A DNA stretch of 12,247 bases from NCBI GenBank assembly GCA_905235955.1, contig CAJONN010000043.1, positions 1 to 12,247 on the forward strand. Reading direction: 5' to 3'. Made by a program: the position numbers and the translations under genes. This document shows positions 1 through 8,257 of this stretch, in pieces. Within the stretch, counting starts at the first letter, position 1. Every line of letters begins with the position of its first letter. The notes beneath the pieces were generated by a model. That model was given only the letters and a program-made list of their open reading frames with translations. It had not been told where the DNA came from and did no database searches. The DNA is from an uncultured Marinilabiliaceae bacterium. Its GTDB lineage: Bacteria > Bacteroidota > Bacteroidia > Bacteroidales > Marinilabiliaceae.

Positions 1-233
1 TTCGCTCAAACAGAAAATCGTTTTTAACGCTTCGCTACGATAATTTTCTTTACGCTCCGTGCCAAAGGCGACAACCGCGAGGTGAAAATCGGGTTTCGTA
101 CTAATTGTTGAAAGGCAATTTGTTGATTATATTCCTTTCACCCATTCTTATTTTCTGTGCGTTTTTCACTTGCGAAACTTGAGAACTTAAGCTCATAATC
201 AGACAAAAAACTTATTTCAAGTAATAAAATATT
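1..233. other. gene-free leader region of the window
   Basis: I see no gene here. All three forward frames hit stops within about the first 100 bases, and what they encode before that is not recognisable. The stretch after about position 100 is A+T-rich. A short motif ACTTGCGAA near 169-177 recurs in inverted orientation near the other end of the window. The region ends in the promoter of the S41 peptidase gene. Confidence 0.5.
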
Positions 234-241
234 TATCTTTG
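234..241 (+). promoter_or_regulatory. Bacteroidetes-type -7 box for the S41 peptidase gene
   Basis: TATCTTTG matches the Bacteroidetes sigma-A -7 consensus TAnnTTTG exactly. It lies 19 bases before the ATG at 261, which gives a short leader. No clear -33 TTTG box is visible upstream. The same octamer lies upstream of the pseudouridine synthase gene. Confidence 0.6.
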
Positions 242-260
242 CCCAAAAAACAGAAACACA

Positions 261-1670
261 ATGAATAGACTATTTTATGTAGCAAGTACAGTAGCTATGT
301 TGCTCGCTTTCAGTGCTTGCGACGATGATGATGAAAACAATACAGACAATGTTGCCAGCAATATTTCTGAAACTACAATTGAAGCTAACAGATTTGTACA
401 CGATGTAATGACCGATTATTATCTGTGGTACAACTATATGCCTTCGCTCAACTATAAAAATCAGCCCGACACAAAAGCATATTTTGATACATTGTGTTAT
501 TCTGGCGACCGATTCTCATTCATTATTGATGATGCTGAGAGTTATCTCAAAGCCGAAGAGGGCATTAGTACAGAAAAAGGTTGGGACTATACCTTGATGC
601 TATATAAGAGTAATAGCGACGATGTGATAGCTGTGGTAAACTACGTCTATCCGAACACGCCAGCATACAAAGCAGGTGTGAAACGTGGCGATGTAATCAT
701 GACCGTAAATGGCACTCAGATGACAGTGTCGAACTACAACATATTCAACAGTGGCACAGCTACATACGGTGCTAAGCGCTACAATGCGACAAATGACGTT
801 TATGATGATGTAACATACAATATAGCATCGGCTCAAATAGAGACTAGTCCGGTAGCCGAGCATAGCATCTTCGATACCAAAATAGGCAAAATTGGTTACT
901 TGCTCTATATGGATTATTACGATGAATTCAATAACGAACTTTCTGACGTATTTAGCGAGTTTAAGTCAGAAGGTGTAACCGACCTCATTCTCGATTTGCG
1001 ATACAATACCGGTGGCGCAATGCTTGCAATGCAGCACCTCTGTAGTCTTATAGCTCCTGCTGCCAACGTAAGTGCTAAAGACCTGCTCATTTACTACAAA
1101 TTCAATGACAAACTAACAAGTTATCCTGACTACAATAAAGAGTCGACAGGTACATATTTTGAGGAGGCAGAAGCTGGCAATTCGCTAAATTTGAACCGAA
1201 TAGCAATATTGGTTGGCAGCAGCACATATTCAGCTTCAGAGGCCACCATCATAGGTTTGCAACCTTATATGGATGTATATACATTTGGCTATACTACAGG
1301 CGGCAAAAACACCTCAATGTTTGTATTACAGCCATCTGATTTTACTAATCAAAAAACAGGTAAGCCATATTATAGTAGCGATATTGACAATTGGCTTATT
1401 GCACCTATTGTGGCACAATATTACAACGCCAATGATTACACATTTGACACCAGCAACAAAAAGGGAATTAAGCCCGACTATGAGTTCAACGAATATAGCT
1501 ATGATGATATGGGAACACTTGGCAATCAGAACGAGCCACTTACGGCACTTGCGCTTCAGTTCTTGACTGATGGCACTGTTGAAGGCAACAAAGCAGCACA
1601 GATAGCACCACAAATAATAGCTCATTCAGACCGCTTTGGTGGCGCTATTATCAGCAAACCAATAAAATAA
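261..1670 (+). CDS. S41-family (C-terminal processing type) peptidase, predicted lipoprotein
   Basis: This is probably a serine protease of the S41/CtpA-Tsp family, anchored to an outer envelope membrane. Seen: a hydrophobic signal with lipobox AFSAC, giving lipidated Cys20, followed at once by four Asp. An acidic run there resembles the Bacteroidales surface-lipoprotein export signal. A PDZ domain lies near residues 122-165 (the PNTPAYKAGVKRGD stretch). The catalytic core has YSASEA with nucleophile Ser324 and TGGK with general-base Lys349. The 25-residue Ser-Lys spacing equals that of characterised S41 dyads. Its 469 residues suit the family of Bacteroidales lipoprotein S41 peptidases. It has its own promoter, and the gap to lemA is only 34 bases with no terminator, so co-transcription with the lemA group is possible. 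The substrate cannot be inferred. Confidence 0.9.
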   Translation: MNRLFYVASTVAMLLAFSACDDDDENNTDNVASNISETTIEANRFVHDVMTDYYLWYNYMPSLNYKNQPDTKAYFDTLCYSGDRFSFIIDDAESYLKAEEGISTEKGWDYTLMLYKSNSDDVIAVVNYVYPNTPAYKAGVKRGDVIMTVNGTQMTVSNYNIFNSGTATYGAKRYNATNDVYDDVTYNIASAQIETSPVAEHSIFDTKIGKIGYLLYMDYYDEFNNELSDVFSEFKSEGVTDLILDLRYNTGGAMLAMQHLCSLIAPAANVSAKDLLIYYKFNDKLTSYPDYNKESTGTYFEEAEAGNSLNLNRIAILVGSSTYSASEATIIGLQPYMDVYTFGYTTGGKNTSMFVLQPSDFTNQKTGKPYYSSDIDNWLIAPIVAQYYNANDYTFDTSNKKGIKPDYEFNEYSYDDMGTLGNQNEPLTALALQFLTDGTVEGNKAAQIAPQIIAHSDRFGGAIISKPIK

Positions 1671-1704
1671 AAGTTTTTCAAAATCACTTAAATAAAAAGA
1701 AACT

Positions 1705-2283
1705 ATGCATACATTCAAAACAATATTAGTGGCTCTGACTACGGCTCTCTTGATGTCGAGCTGTGGATACAACACAATGGTAGAAAAGCAAGAATCAGTA
1801 GAGGCAGCATGGTCGCAAGTAGAAAACGTATATCAGCGCAGAGCCGACCTTATACCAAACCTTGTAGCAACTGTCAAAGGCTATGCACAACACGAAGAAG
1901 AGACACTCACAAAGGTTATTGAGGCACGTTCAAAAGCTACAAGCGTAAGCATAGACCCAACCAACCTTGACGAAACCTCTATGCAAAAATTTCAGCAAGC
2001 ACAAGACGGACTCTCATCAGCTCTGTCGCGTTTGCTTGTTGTGCAAGAAAACTATCCAGATCTCAAAGCTAATGAGCAATTTCGCGATTTGCAAACCCAA
2101 CTTGAAGGCACTGAAAATCGCATAACTGTTGAGCGACAAAAGTTTAACGACACAGCTCGCGACTATAATACATACATACGCCAATTTCCCAACAACATCT
2201 TTGCAGGCATATTTGGTTTCTCAGCAAAGCCATATTTTTCAGCCAAAGCAGGTGCTGATGAAGCTCCAGAAGTTAAGTTTTGA
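1705..2283 (+). CDS. lemA: LemA family lipoprotein
   Basis: LemA proteins are membrane-anchored helical bundles of unclear biochemical role, often encoded next to TPM-domain genes. Seen: an N-terminal hydrophobic segment ending in lipobox LMSSC (lipid anchor at Cys20). It is followed by the family signature AWSQVENVYQRRADLIPNL and, later, ENRITVERQKFNDTARDYN and IRQFPNNIFA. At 192 residues it is full length for the family. The downstream TPM gene follows after 10 bases and another TPM gene after that, so the three form one transcription unit. No separate promoter is visible in the 34-base gap before it. Family assignment is secure; the function is inferred only loosely as envelope-related. 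Confidence 0.93.
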   Translation: MHTFKTILVALTTALLMSSCGYNTMVEKQESVEAAWSQVENVYQRRADLIPNLVATVKGYAQHEEETLTKVIEARSKATSVSIDPTNLDETSMQKFQQAQDGLSSALSRLLVVQENYPDLKANEQFRDLQTQLEGTENRITVERQKFNDTARDYNTYIRQFPNNIFAGIFGFSAKPYFSAKAGADEAPEVKF

Positions 2284-2293
2284 GTAAACATTT

Positions 2294-2734
2294 ATGTCAC
2301 AAACCTTCTTGACACAACAGCAATGTGAGCAGATAGAGGCAGCCATAGCAGCCGCCGAACTAAACTGCTCAGGCGAAATAAGAGTACACATTGACAAGCA
2401 TTGTTCGGCAAATGTACTTGACGATGCAGCTCACACCTTTGCCAAACTCAAAATGCACCAAACAAAATTGCGCAATGGTGTGCTCTTCTACCTTGCCTAC
2501 GCCGACCATAAGTTTGCCGTCATAGGCGACAAAGGCATCAATGCACATGTGCCTGCCAACTTTTGGGACGATGTTTGTGCACTAATGGAAAACAAATTCA
2601 GAGAAGGCAACTTTGTGGGCGGACTCACCGAAGCCATACAAATATGTGGCAACAAACTCAAAGAGTTTTTTCCCTATACAGCCGACGATGAAAACGAGCT
2701 GCCCAACGAAGTTTCATTTGGCACCAACAACTGA
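2294..2734 (+). CDS. TPM-domain protein, apparently cytoplasmic
   Basis: This 146-residue protein consists almost entirely of one TPM domain (the family of plant TLP18.3/Psb32 and bacterial YgcG). Seen: an N-terminal helix beginning LTQQQCEQIEAAI, then the strand SGEIRVHI, then the characteristic NGVLFYLAYADHKFAVIGDKGIN block, and a C-terminal helix with FREGNFVGGLTEAI. There is no signal peptide or membrane segment, unlike the next gene, so the pair offers one soluble and one membrane-bound TPM protein. It lies 10 bases after lemA and 6 bases before the next gene. Some TPM domains are reported as phosphatases, but nothing in this sequence establishes an activity here. Confidence 0.85.
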   Translation: MSQTFLTQQQCEQIEAAIAAAELNCSGEIRVHIDKHCSANVLDDAAHTFAKLKMHQTKLRNGVLFYLAYADHKFAVIGDKGINAHVPANFWDDVCALMENKFREGNFVGGLTEAIQICGNKLKEFFPYTADDENELPNEVSFGTNN

Positions 2735-2740
2735 CACATT

Positions 2741-3532
2741 ATGAAGCACTTCATACTCTCAATATTGCTCATTATCTCTACACTTAGTGCATTGGCAGAT
2801 GTCATCTCAAAGCCTAATACAGAGCGACTTGTCAACGACTTTGCTGGCTTGCTGAGCGAAAGTCAAATATCCTTTCTCGAAGATTCACTCAGTAGATATG
2901 CACGGCGCACAAGCACACAAATAGTGGTTGTTACCACATCAGATTTGGGCGGATATAGTCCGTCAGACTATGCCTATCGCATTGGAGAAACGTGGGGAAT
3001 AGGACAGAGAGGTAAAAACAATGGCGTTGTTATTTTGGTGAAGCCCAAACTAAAAGAGACTGACAAAGGTCAGGCTTTTATAGCATCAGGATATGGGCTC
3101 GAAGCCGCATTGCCCGACATTACTTGCACACGCATTGTCAGAAACGATATGATACCACACTTCAAGCAAAACAACTATCCACAAGGCATAATGGCAGGTG
3201 CTGTATCTGTAATGAAAGCGTGTGAAGGTGAGTATGAAGGTGAGCCAATAAACGATGATGATGAAGGCGTAGGAATAGTAGCTATTATTATAATTATAAT
3301 AGTTCTATATATTGCTTTAAAAAACGACAAAAACGCCCCTAAAGGCAAGAAAAACAGTCGGATGTCGAGCGGCAATGGATTGTCAGAAGCCATTTTGATA
3401 AGCAATTTGCTTCGCCATAGTAGTAGTAGCAATTGGGGCTCGTTTAGCGGAGGTAGTGGTTCGTTTGGCGGAGGCTTTGGAGGCTTTGGCGGAGGCTCGT
3501 TTGGTGGCGGCGGTGGCGGCGGAAGCTGGTAA
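2741..3532 (+). CDS. YgcG-family TPM-domain membrane protein with Gly-rich tail
   Basis: Seen in order: a signal peptide (about residues 1-19, ending ALA); a TPM domain at about 25-165 with RLVNDFAGLLSESQ, STQIVVVTTSDL, the NNGVVILVKP block and ASGYGLEAALPD; an acidic linker; one very hydrophobic transmembrane helix near 176-194 with a run of isoleucines; then a basic stretch and a Ser/Gly/Phe-rich tail ending in Trp263. This is the classic YgcG layout: periplasmic TPM domain, single helix, Gly-rich end. It is the last gene of the lemA set, with no gene for the next 207 bases. The molecular role of the family is not established, and association with LemA suggests a joint envelope function. 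The long opposite-strand ORF over its 3' end is an artefact of the Gly repeats. Confidence 0.9.
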   Translation: MKHFILSILLIISTLSALADVISKPNTERLVNDFAGLLSESQISFLEDSLSRYARRTSTQIVVVTTSDLGGYSPSDYAYRIGETWGIGQRGKNNGVVILVKPKLKETDKGQAFIASGYGLEAALPDITCTRIVRNDMIPHFKQNNYPQGIMAGAVSVMKACEGEYEGEPINDDDEGVGIVAIIIIIIVLYIALKNDKNAPKGKKNSRMSSGNGLSEAILISNLLRHSSSSNWGSFSGGSGSFGGGFGGFGGGSFGGGGGGGSW

Positions 3533-3571
3533 TAAAAGAAAAAGCCATAGAGAAAAATTCTTATCAGAAAA

Positions 3572-3591
3572 TTTGTTTCAAACGAAACAAA
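3572..3591 (+). other. hairpin after the lemA-TPM genes, not a classical terminator
   Basis: TTTGTTTC at 3572-3579 pairs with GAAACAAA at 3584-3591, an 8-bp stem with a 4-base loop, 40 bases after the YgcG-like stop codon. No T-tract follows on the + strand; the stem is followed by A's. It may stabilise the 3' end, but I cannot call it an intrinsic terminator. Confidence 0.3.
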
Positions 3592-3677
3592 AAAGAGACA
3601 GATAAAATATAAATTGAAATACGGCAATAGCACAATCAAAATGCCATCTATTTTTAGCAAGGCAAAAAATAAGTTGC

Positions 3678-3685
3678 TATCTTTG
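3678..3685 (+). promoter_or_regulatory. Bacteroidetes-type -7 box for the pseudouridine synthase gene
   Basis: TATCTTTG is an exact TAnnTTTG match, 54 bases before the ATG at 3740. A T-run at 3651-3655 is a weak candidate for the -33 element. With the 207-base gap from the previous gene, this supports independent transcription of the downstream gene. Confidence 0.6.
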
Positions 3686-3739
3686 CCAACGTTTTTTGTA
3701 AAAAGCAGTTAAAACACAAAAAGCTATATAGCAATTTTT

Positions 3740-5221
3740 ATGGAAAGAAAATTTGACAATAACGATTCTGATAGCAACTATACGCGACGTGATAGTGCTG
3801 ACAGATACGACAACGCCCGCCGCGAAGGTAGTCGTCCGAGAATAGTGCGTGAGAACAACGGCTACAATCAGCGCCCTCGCTACAATAGCAATGAAGATGG
3901 CGAACATCGTTCACGCTACAACAAAAGCTATAACAATACTGACGACAATAACTATGGCGAACGACGTCCGCGTTTCAACCGAAACTACAACAACGATGGC
4001 AATAGTTACAATCGCCCACGCTACAACAACGATAGCGAAGATGGCGAGCGTCGCCCACGTTTCAACCGAAACTACAACAACGATGGCAATAGCTACAACC
4101 GCCCACGCTACAACAACGATAGCGAAGATGGCGAGCGTCGCCCACGTTTCAACAAAAACTACAACAATGCCGATGGCAACAGCTACGGCAATCAGCGTCC
4201 ACGCTACAATAACAATGGCGATGGCGAACATCGTCAGCGTTTCAACAAAGATGGAGGACAACAACGTCCACGCATCAACAACAACAACCGCCAACATACA
4301 GCGGGCAATCAGAATGGACGCCCACAGAAAGCAACCAAACCAAAAAGCAATAAGGGTTACAGCGAAAGTCGCCCACGCTACAGTCGCGATAAGGGCTTCT
4401 ACAACTACGAACGCAACTTCAGCTCACAAAAATCGTCAATAACTGAAGATCTTTTTGTTGAGAACGAAACAGCAGCTAATGCTGGGACACAACCCGAATT
4501 GCCAAACAAAATGCGCCTCAATCGTTACATTGCTATGGCAGGTATCTGTAGCCGTAGAGAAGCTGACGAGTTGATAAAGAAAGGCTTGGTGAAAGTCAAT
4601 GGCAATGTAGTAACAGAGATGGGCGTTACGGTGCAGAAAGAGGACGTAGTAGAGTATGAAGGACGGACACTGGCAGCTGAGCGCAAAGTATATGTATTGC
4701 TCAACAAACCCAAAGATACCGTAACTACAACAGACGACCCTGAAGAGCGCCGAACAGTAATGGACCTTGTTGCAGGAGCTTGCGAAGAGCGCATCTATCC
4801 TGTTGGTCGACTCGACCGCAATACAACAGGCGTAATTTTGCTCACCAACGATGGTGAAATGACAGAAAAGTTGATGCACCCTAAATATGGAGTGCGCAAA
4901 ATATATCACGTATTCCTTGACAAAGCAGTGAACGAAAACGATATGCGCCGTATGATAGAGGGCTTGACCCTTGAAGATGGTCCGATAGCCGTTGATGATG
5001 TGCGCTATGTAGATGCCAATGACAAAAAGCAAGTTGGCGTTCAAATTCACTCTGGTCGAAATCGCATTGTGCGTCGCGTGTTTGAGCACTTGGGTTATAG
5101 TGTAGAGAAGCTTGACAGAGTATACTTTGCAGGTTTGACTAAACTCAACTTGCCACGTGGCAAATGGCGTTTCCTTACCGATGCTGAAATAAACAAACTG
5201 AAAGCAGGTTTCTATAAATAA
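3740..5221 (+). CDS. rluB: RluB/RsuA-type rRNA pseudouridine synthase with long basic N-terminal tail
   Basis: This enzyme isomerises a uridine in rRNA to pseudouridine. Residues 1 to about 250 are low-complexity, rich in Asn, Arg and Tyr, and built from RPR(Y/F)N units including a near-perfect 29-residue tandem repeat. From residue 258 there is an S4 RNA-binding domain (MRLNRYIAMAG, SRREADELI, VKVNG). The RsuA/RluB catalytic domain follows, with motif GRLDRNTTG and catalytic Asp359, and later HSGRNRIVRR and LDRVYFAGL. The core alone would be about 235 residues, the normal size for the family, so the tail roughly doubles the protein. The tail is basic and probably contacts RNA. The ATG at 3740 is supported by the promoter upstream. 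RluB (23S) is favoured over RsuA (16S) because Bacteroidetes RluB homologues often carry such extensions, but the target base is inferred. Confidence 0.9.
   Translation: MERKFDNNDSDSNYTRRDSADRYDNARREGSRPRIVRENNGYNQRPRYNSNEDGEHRSRYNKSYNNTDDNNYGERRPRFNRNYNNDGNSYNRPRYNNDSEDGERRPRFNRNYNNDGNSYNRPRYNNDSEDGERRPRFNKNYNNADGNSYGNQRPRYNNNGDGEHRQRFNKDGGQQRPRINNNNRQHTAGNQNGRPQKATKPKSNKGYSESRPRYSRDKGFYNYERNFSSQKSSITEDLFVENETAANAGTQPELPNKMRLNRYIAMAGICSRREADELIKKGLVKVNGNVVTEMGVTVQKEDVVEYEGRTLAAERKVYVLLNKPKDTVTTTDDPEERRTVMDLVAGACEERIYPVGRLDRNTTGVILLTNDGEMTEKLMHPKYGVRKIYHVFLDKAVNENDMRRMIEGLTLEDGPIAVDDVRYVDANDKKQVGVQIHSGRNRIVRRVFEHLGYSVEKLDRVYFAGLTKLNLPRGKWRFLTDAEINKLKAGFYK
3954..4218 (+). repeat. 87-bp in-frame tandem repeat within the pseudouridine synthase tail
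   Basis: Copies begin with ATGGCGA at 3954, 4041 and 4128, an exact 87-bp period (29 codons). The first two copies differ at only a few positions, mostly silent. The third degenerates after about 25 bases and contains indels. Similar RPR(Y/F)N units continue on both sides. The period is a multiple of three, so copy-number change would keep the frame. Confidence 0.9.
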
Positions 5222-5254
5222 AAAGATAGAAACTACACAAGAAATAGCAATACG

Positions 5255-5289
5255 AGCAACATTCTGTAAAAGGAGTGTTGCTTTTTTTT
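5255..5289 (+). terminator. strong intrinsic terminator after the pseudouridine synthase gene
   Basis: AGCAACATTC at 5255-5264 pairs with GAGTGTTGCT at 5273-5282. This is a 10-bp stem with one G-U pair and an 8-base loop, followed by an unbroken run of eight T (5282-5289). It starts 34 bases after the stop codon and separates this gene from the nitrogenase-like operon. Confidence 0.9.
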
Positions 5290-5464
5290 ATTCGTTTGTT
5301 TGAATATGGGTGTTTCTGCATAATGAGGTAGGTATTTTACCAAATAGGTATAAATATGTCAGATATGCGAAATCTGCCCTCTTTTTATTACTCTACAAAA
5401 CCAACTGTATTACAGGTATTTACGCCTAAAACAGTGTAAGTTTTATTCTTTTTGTGCACCTTAA

Positions 5465-5513
5465 ACAGAAAATAATTATAGTTTACACTAATTATTGACA
5501 AAATATTTTCTGT
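5465..5513. repeat. nested perfect inverted repeat upstream of the nitrogenase-like operon
   Basis: ACAGAAAATA at 5465-5474 is the exact reverse complement of TATTTTCTGT at 5504-5513. Inside it, AATAATTA at 5471-5478 pairs with TAATTATT at 5489-5496. The two stems overlap on the left arm, so they are alternatives or a compound operator rather than one continuous hairpin. The dyad ends 183 bases before the first ATG and about 130 bases before the -7 box. A 10-bp perfect arm is notable, but A+T-rich DNA gives such matches by chance more easily. Confidence 0.55.
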
Positions 5514-5586
5514 ATTTTTATTTCATATAGATTTTCCTTTTCATATAAAACATAATTTATAGCATATTAATACTGTAAAATAACAT

Positions 5587-5620
5587 ATATTTGGTATATC
5601 ATTTCGCAAATATTTGGTAT
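5587..5620. promoter_or_regulatory. direct repeat ATATTTGGTAT, candidate operator
   Basis: ATATTTGGTAT occurs at 5587-5597 and again, identically, at 5610-5620. The 23-base spacing is about two helical turns, placing both on roughly the same DNA face. The inverted 9-base core TACCAAATA is present at 5338-5346. The pair sits 23-56 bases upstream of the -7 box, where an activator or repressor would bind. The TTTG inside the second copy (5613-5616) could also be read as a distant -33 box, although the spacing is too long. Confidence 0.45.
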
Positions 5621-5642
5621 TCTATAGTCGGTGGGCAGTCTC

Positions 5643-5650
5643 TAATTTTG
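5643..5650 (+). promoter_or_regulatory. -7 box of the nitrogenase-like operon, with a dyad across the start site
   Basis: TAATTTTG is an exact match to TAnnTTTG, 45 bases before the first ATG. Just downstream, AATTTG (5659-5664) and CAAATT (5671-5676) form an inverted repeat with a 6-base spacer, placed where transcription should start. GCAGTC is repeated at 5635-5640 and 5650-5655, flanking the box. This is the only good promoter found before or inside the six-gene cluster, so it probably drives all six genes. Confidence 0.6.
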
Positions 5651-5695
5651 CAGTCAGAAATTTGTAGTGGCAAATTACCCACATAATAGACTAAT

Positions 5696-6551
5696 ATGCA
5701 GAAAGATTTAGCAAATAACCACCCTTGTTTTTCGGCAGGCAACAACACCAACGGTCGTATACATTTGCCCGTTAGTCCGTCTTGCAACATCGGTTGTCGT
5801 TTTTGCCACCGCGTTCTCAACGACACTGAAAATCGTCCGGGTGTTACTTCTAAAGTTATCACGCCAGAACAGAGCATCGACATTATTGGTAAAGCTCTGA
5901 AAATATGTCCGGATATACGTGTAGCAGGCATTGCAGGTCCGGGCGATACGTTGGCAACCAACCATGCTTTAGAAACTTTTGATTTGGTTGGCAAATACTA
6001 TCCAGAGTTACTTAAGTGCATGAGTACCAACGGATTGCTTCTCAACGAAAAAGCTGATGATGTAATAAGTGTAGGCATCGACTCGCTCACCGTAACGGTA
6101 AATGCTGTTGACCCTGATATTGAGGCACAACTCAACAAATTTGTTATCTATCACGGCAAAAAATACGATGCACGTGAAGGAGCTGAAATATTGATAGAAA
6201 ATCAGCTCAAAGGCATTGAAAAAGTAGCAAAGAGTGGCACCACGGTAAAGGTCAACACTGTGCTTGTGCCACGCATCAATGGCAATCATATAGAGAAGAT
6301 AGCCAGCACAGTAGCTTCGCTCGGAGCCACTATTTACAACATCATACCACTAATACCAACATTTGAGCTCAAAGATGAAAAAGCTCCTTATTGCTTCCAG
6401 ATAGAAGAGGCGCGTGCAAGTGCTGAAAAGCATATAGGTGTATTTCGTCATTGTAGTCGTTGCCGTGCTGATGCAATAGGCATACCGGGAGTTAGCGACT
6501 ATTCCAAAGAGGTCTATTCACAAGATTTCAAAATAGAGGAGACATTCTCAC

Positions 6552-6559
<8 letters not shown>
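5696..6559 (+). CDS. nifB: NifB radical-SAM core, nitrogenase cofactor precursor synthase
   Basis: NifB fuses two Fe4S4 units with carbide from SAM and an added sulfur to form NifB-co (Fe8S9C). Seen: HPCFS at residues 9-13, radical-SAM motif CNIGCRFC (Cys30, Cys34, Cys37), ENRPGV, AGIAGPGDTL, MSTNGLLL, VTVNAVDP, IYHGKKY, KVNTVLVPRINGNH and the terminal HCSRCRADAIG (Cys253, Cys256). All are NifB hallmarks; HPCFS and the terminal CxxC fall in regions linked to the substrate clusters. At 287 residues it is the SAM core without the fused NifX domain, which is instead the next gene, overlapping by 8 bases. The start is fixed by an in-frame TAG two codons upstream. As the first gene of the operon, it indicates a NifB-co-type cofactor for the D/K enzyme. 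The symbol refers to the family; marB would suit if the enzyme proves to be a methylthio-alkane reductase. Confidence 0.93.
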
Positions 6560-7759
<1,200 letters not shown>

Positions 7760-7786
7760 TTTATTAACGCAATCTTTTGTGCTATA

Positions 7787-8212
7787 ATGAGTTATAAAAT
7801 AGCTATAGCCACATCTGATGGCAAAAATGTTGATCAGCATTTTGGTTCGGCAAAGATTTTTGAGGTTTTTCAGGCTGAAGGGACAGAGTTCTCTTTGGCC
7901 GAAAAACGCCGAACCAATGCCGACAACACTGACAGTAAGACTCAAGGTTGTTGCAGCGAAGGTGGCTGTGGCAATGGCGACGGACAGAAATGTGGCGCAC
8001 CAAACGAAAAATCTGATGTTGTTGAACTTTTGGACGATTGTCGTTGCATAGTCTGCACCAAAATGGGCGGCAGCATACAAAAACAGTTTGAGCGCAAAGC
8101 AATTACCGTATTTGAAGTCGAATTGCCAATAAGTGAGGTTCTGACTAAAATAACTACTTATTACAACAACATCGACCGACGCAAGCTGCAAGCTCAGCGT
8201 TCGTTCTCATAG
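7787..8212 (+). CDS. Cys-rich NifX-like protein between nifH and the D-like gene
   Basis: This 141-residue protein has a NifX/NafY-type fold with an insertion. Seen: IAIATSDGKNVDQHFGSAK with the family His18, a FEVFQAEG strand, then a Cys/Gly-rich loop with Cys55, Cys56, Cys61 and Cys69. After that come LLDDCRCIVCTKMGG (Cys85, Cys87, Cys90) and a final helix. Seven cysteines are far more than an ordinary NifX needs, which suggests metal or Fe-S binding in addition to, or as part of, cofactor handling. The gene occupies the position where nifI1/nifI2 sit in many anaerobe nif operons, but it is not PII-like. It is clearly different from the first NifX-like protein of the operon, so the two probably serve different steps, for example precursor carriage and insertion into D/K. 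That division of labour is inference. Confidence 0.8.
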   Translation: MSYKIAIATSDGKNVDQHFGSAKIFEVFQAEGTEFSLAEKRRTNADNTDSKTQGCCSEGGCGNGDGQKCGAPNEKSDVVELLDDCRCIVCTKMGGSIQKQFERKAITVFEVELPISEVLTKITTYYNNIDRRKLQAQRSFS

Positions 8213-8257
8213 CAGAAAAGATCATCAATCCATTACTTACAAAAAACTATAGTTAAT

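Larger units (their letters stand above)
5290..5642. other. gene-free control region upstream of the nitrogenase-like operon
   Basis: About 350 A+T-rich bases lie between a terminator and a promoter, with no credible ORF. The region holds several short symmetric elements. They include CTGTA-T-TACAG (5405-5415), CAGAT/ATCTG (5360-5364 with 5372-5376) and AGTGTAA (5433-5439) pairing with TTACACT (5483-5489), plus the large dyad and the TATTTGGTA motifs listed separately. I recognise no known riboswitch and no sigma-54 -24/-12 element. The length and symmetry suggest regulator binding or a structured RNA from an unseen upstream start. Confidence 0.5.

Noticed and set aside
3175..3660. 161-codon minus-strand ORF rich in proline
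   Set aside because: It is the complement of the Gly-rich tail of the YgcG-like gene; the proline runs come from GGC/GGA codons read backwards.
3849..4442. Long overlapping ORFs on both strands within the pseudouridine synthase tail
   Set aside because: They arise from the same repeats and biased codons; the main frame continues into a clear S4 plus catalytic domain.
5290..5642. Known riboswitch (SAM, cobalamin or similar) upstream of the operon
   Set aside because: I could not find the conserved core of any class I know; only simple dyads are visible.
5580..5695. Sigma-54 (-24/-12) promoter before the NifB gene, as expected for NifA control
   Set aside because: No GG-N10-GC pair in a TGGC...TTGC context is present, whereas a Bacteroidetes TAATTTTG box is.
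5599..5994. Minus-strand ORF across the operon promoter and start of nifB
   Set aside because: Most of it lies opposite conserved NifB coding sequence; the protein shows no recognisable feature.
7787..8212. NifI (PII-like) regulator between H and D
   Set aside because: The sequence opens with the NifX-type strand and DQHFG motif and has no PII T-loop region.
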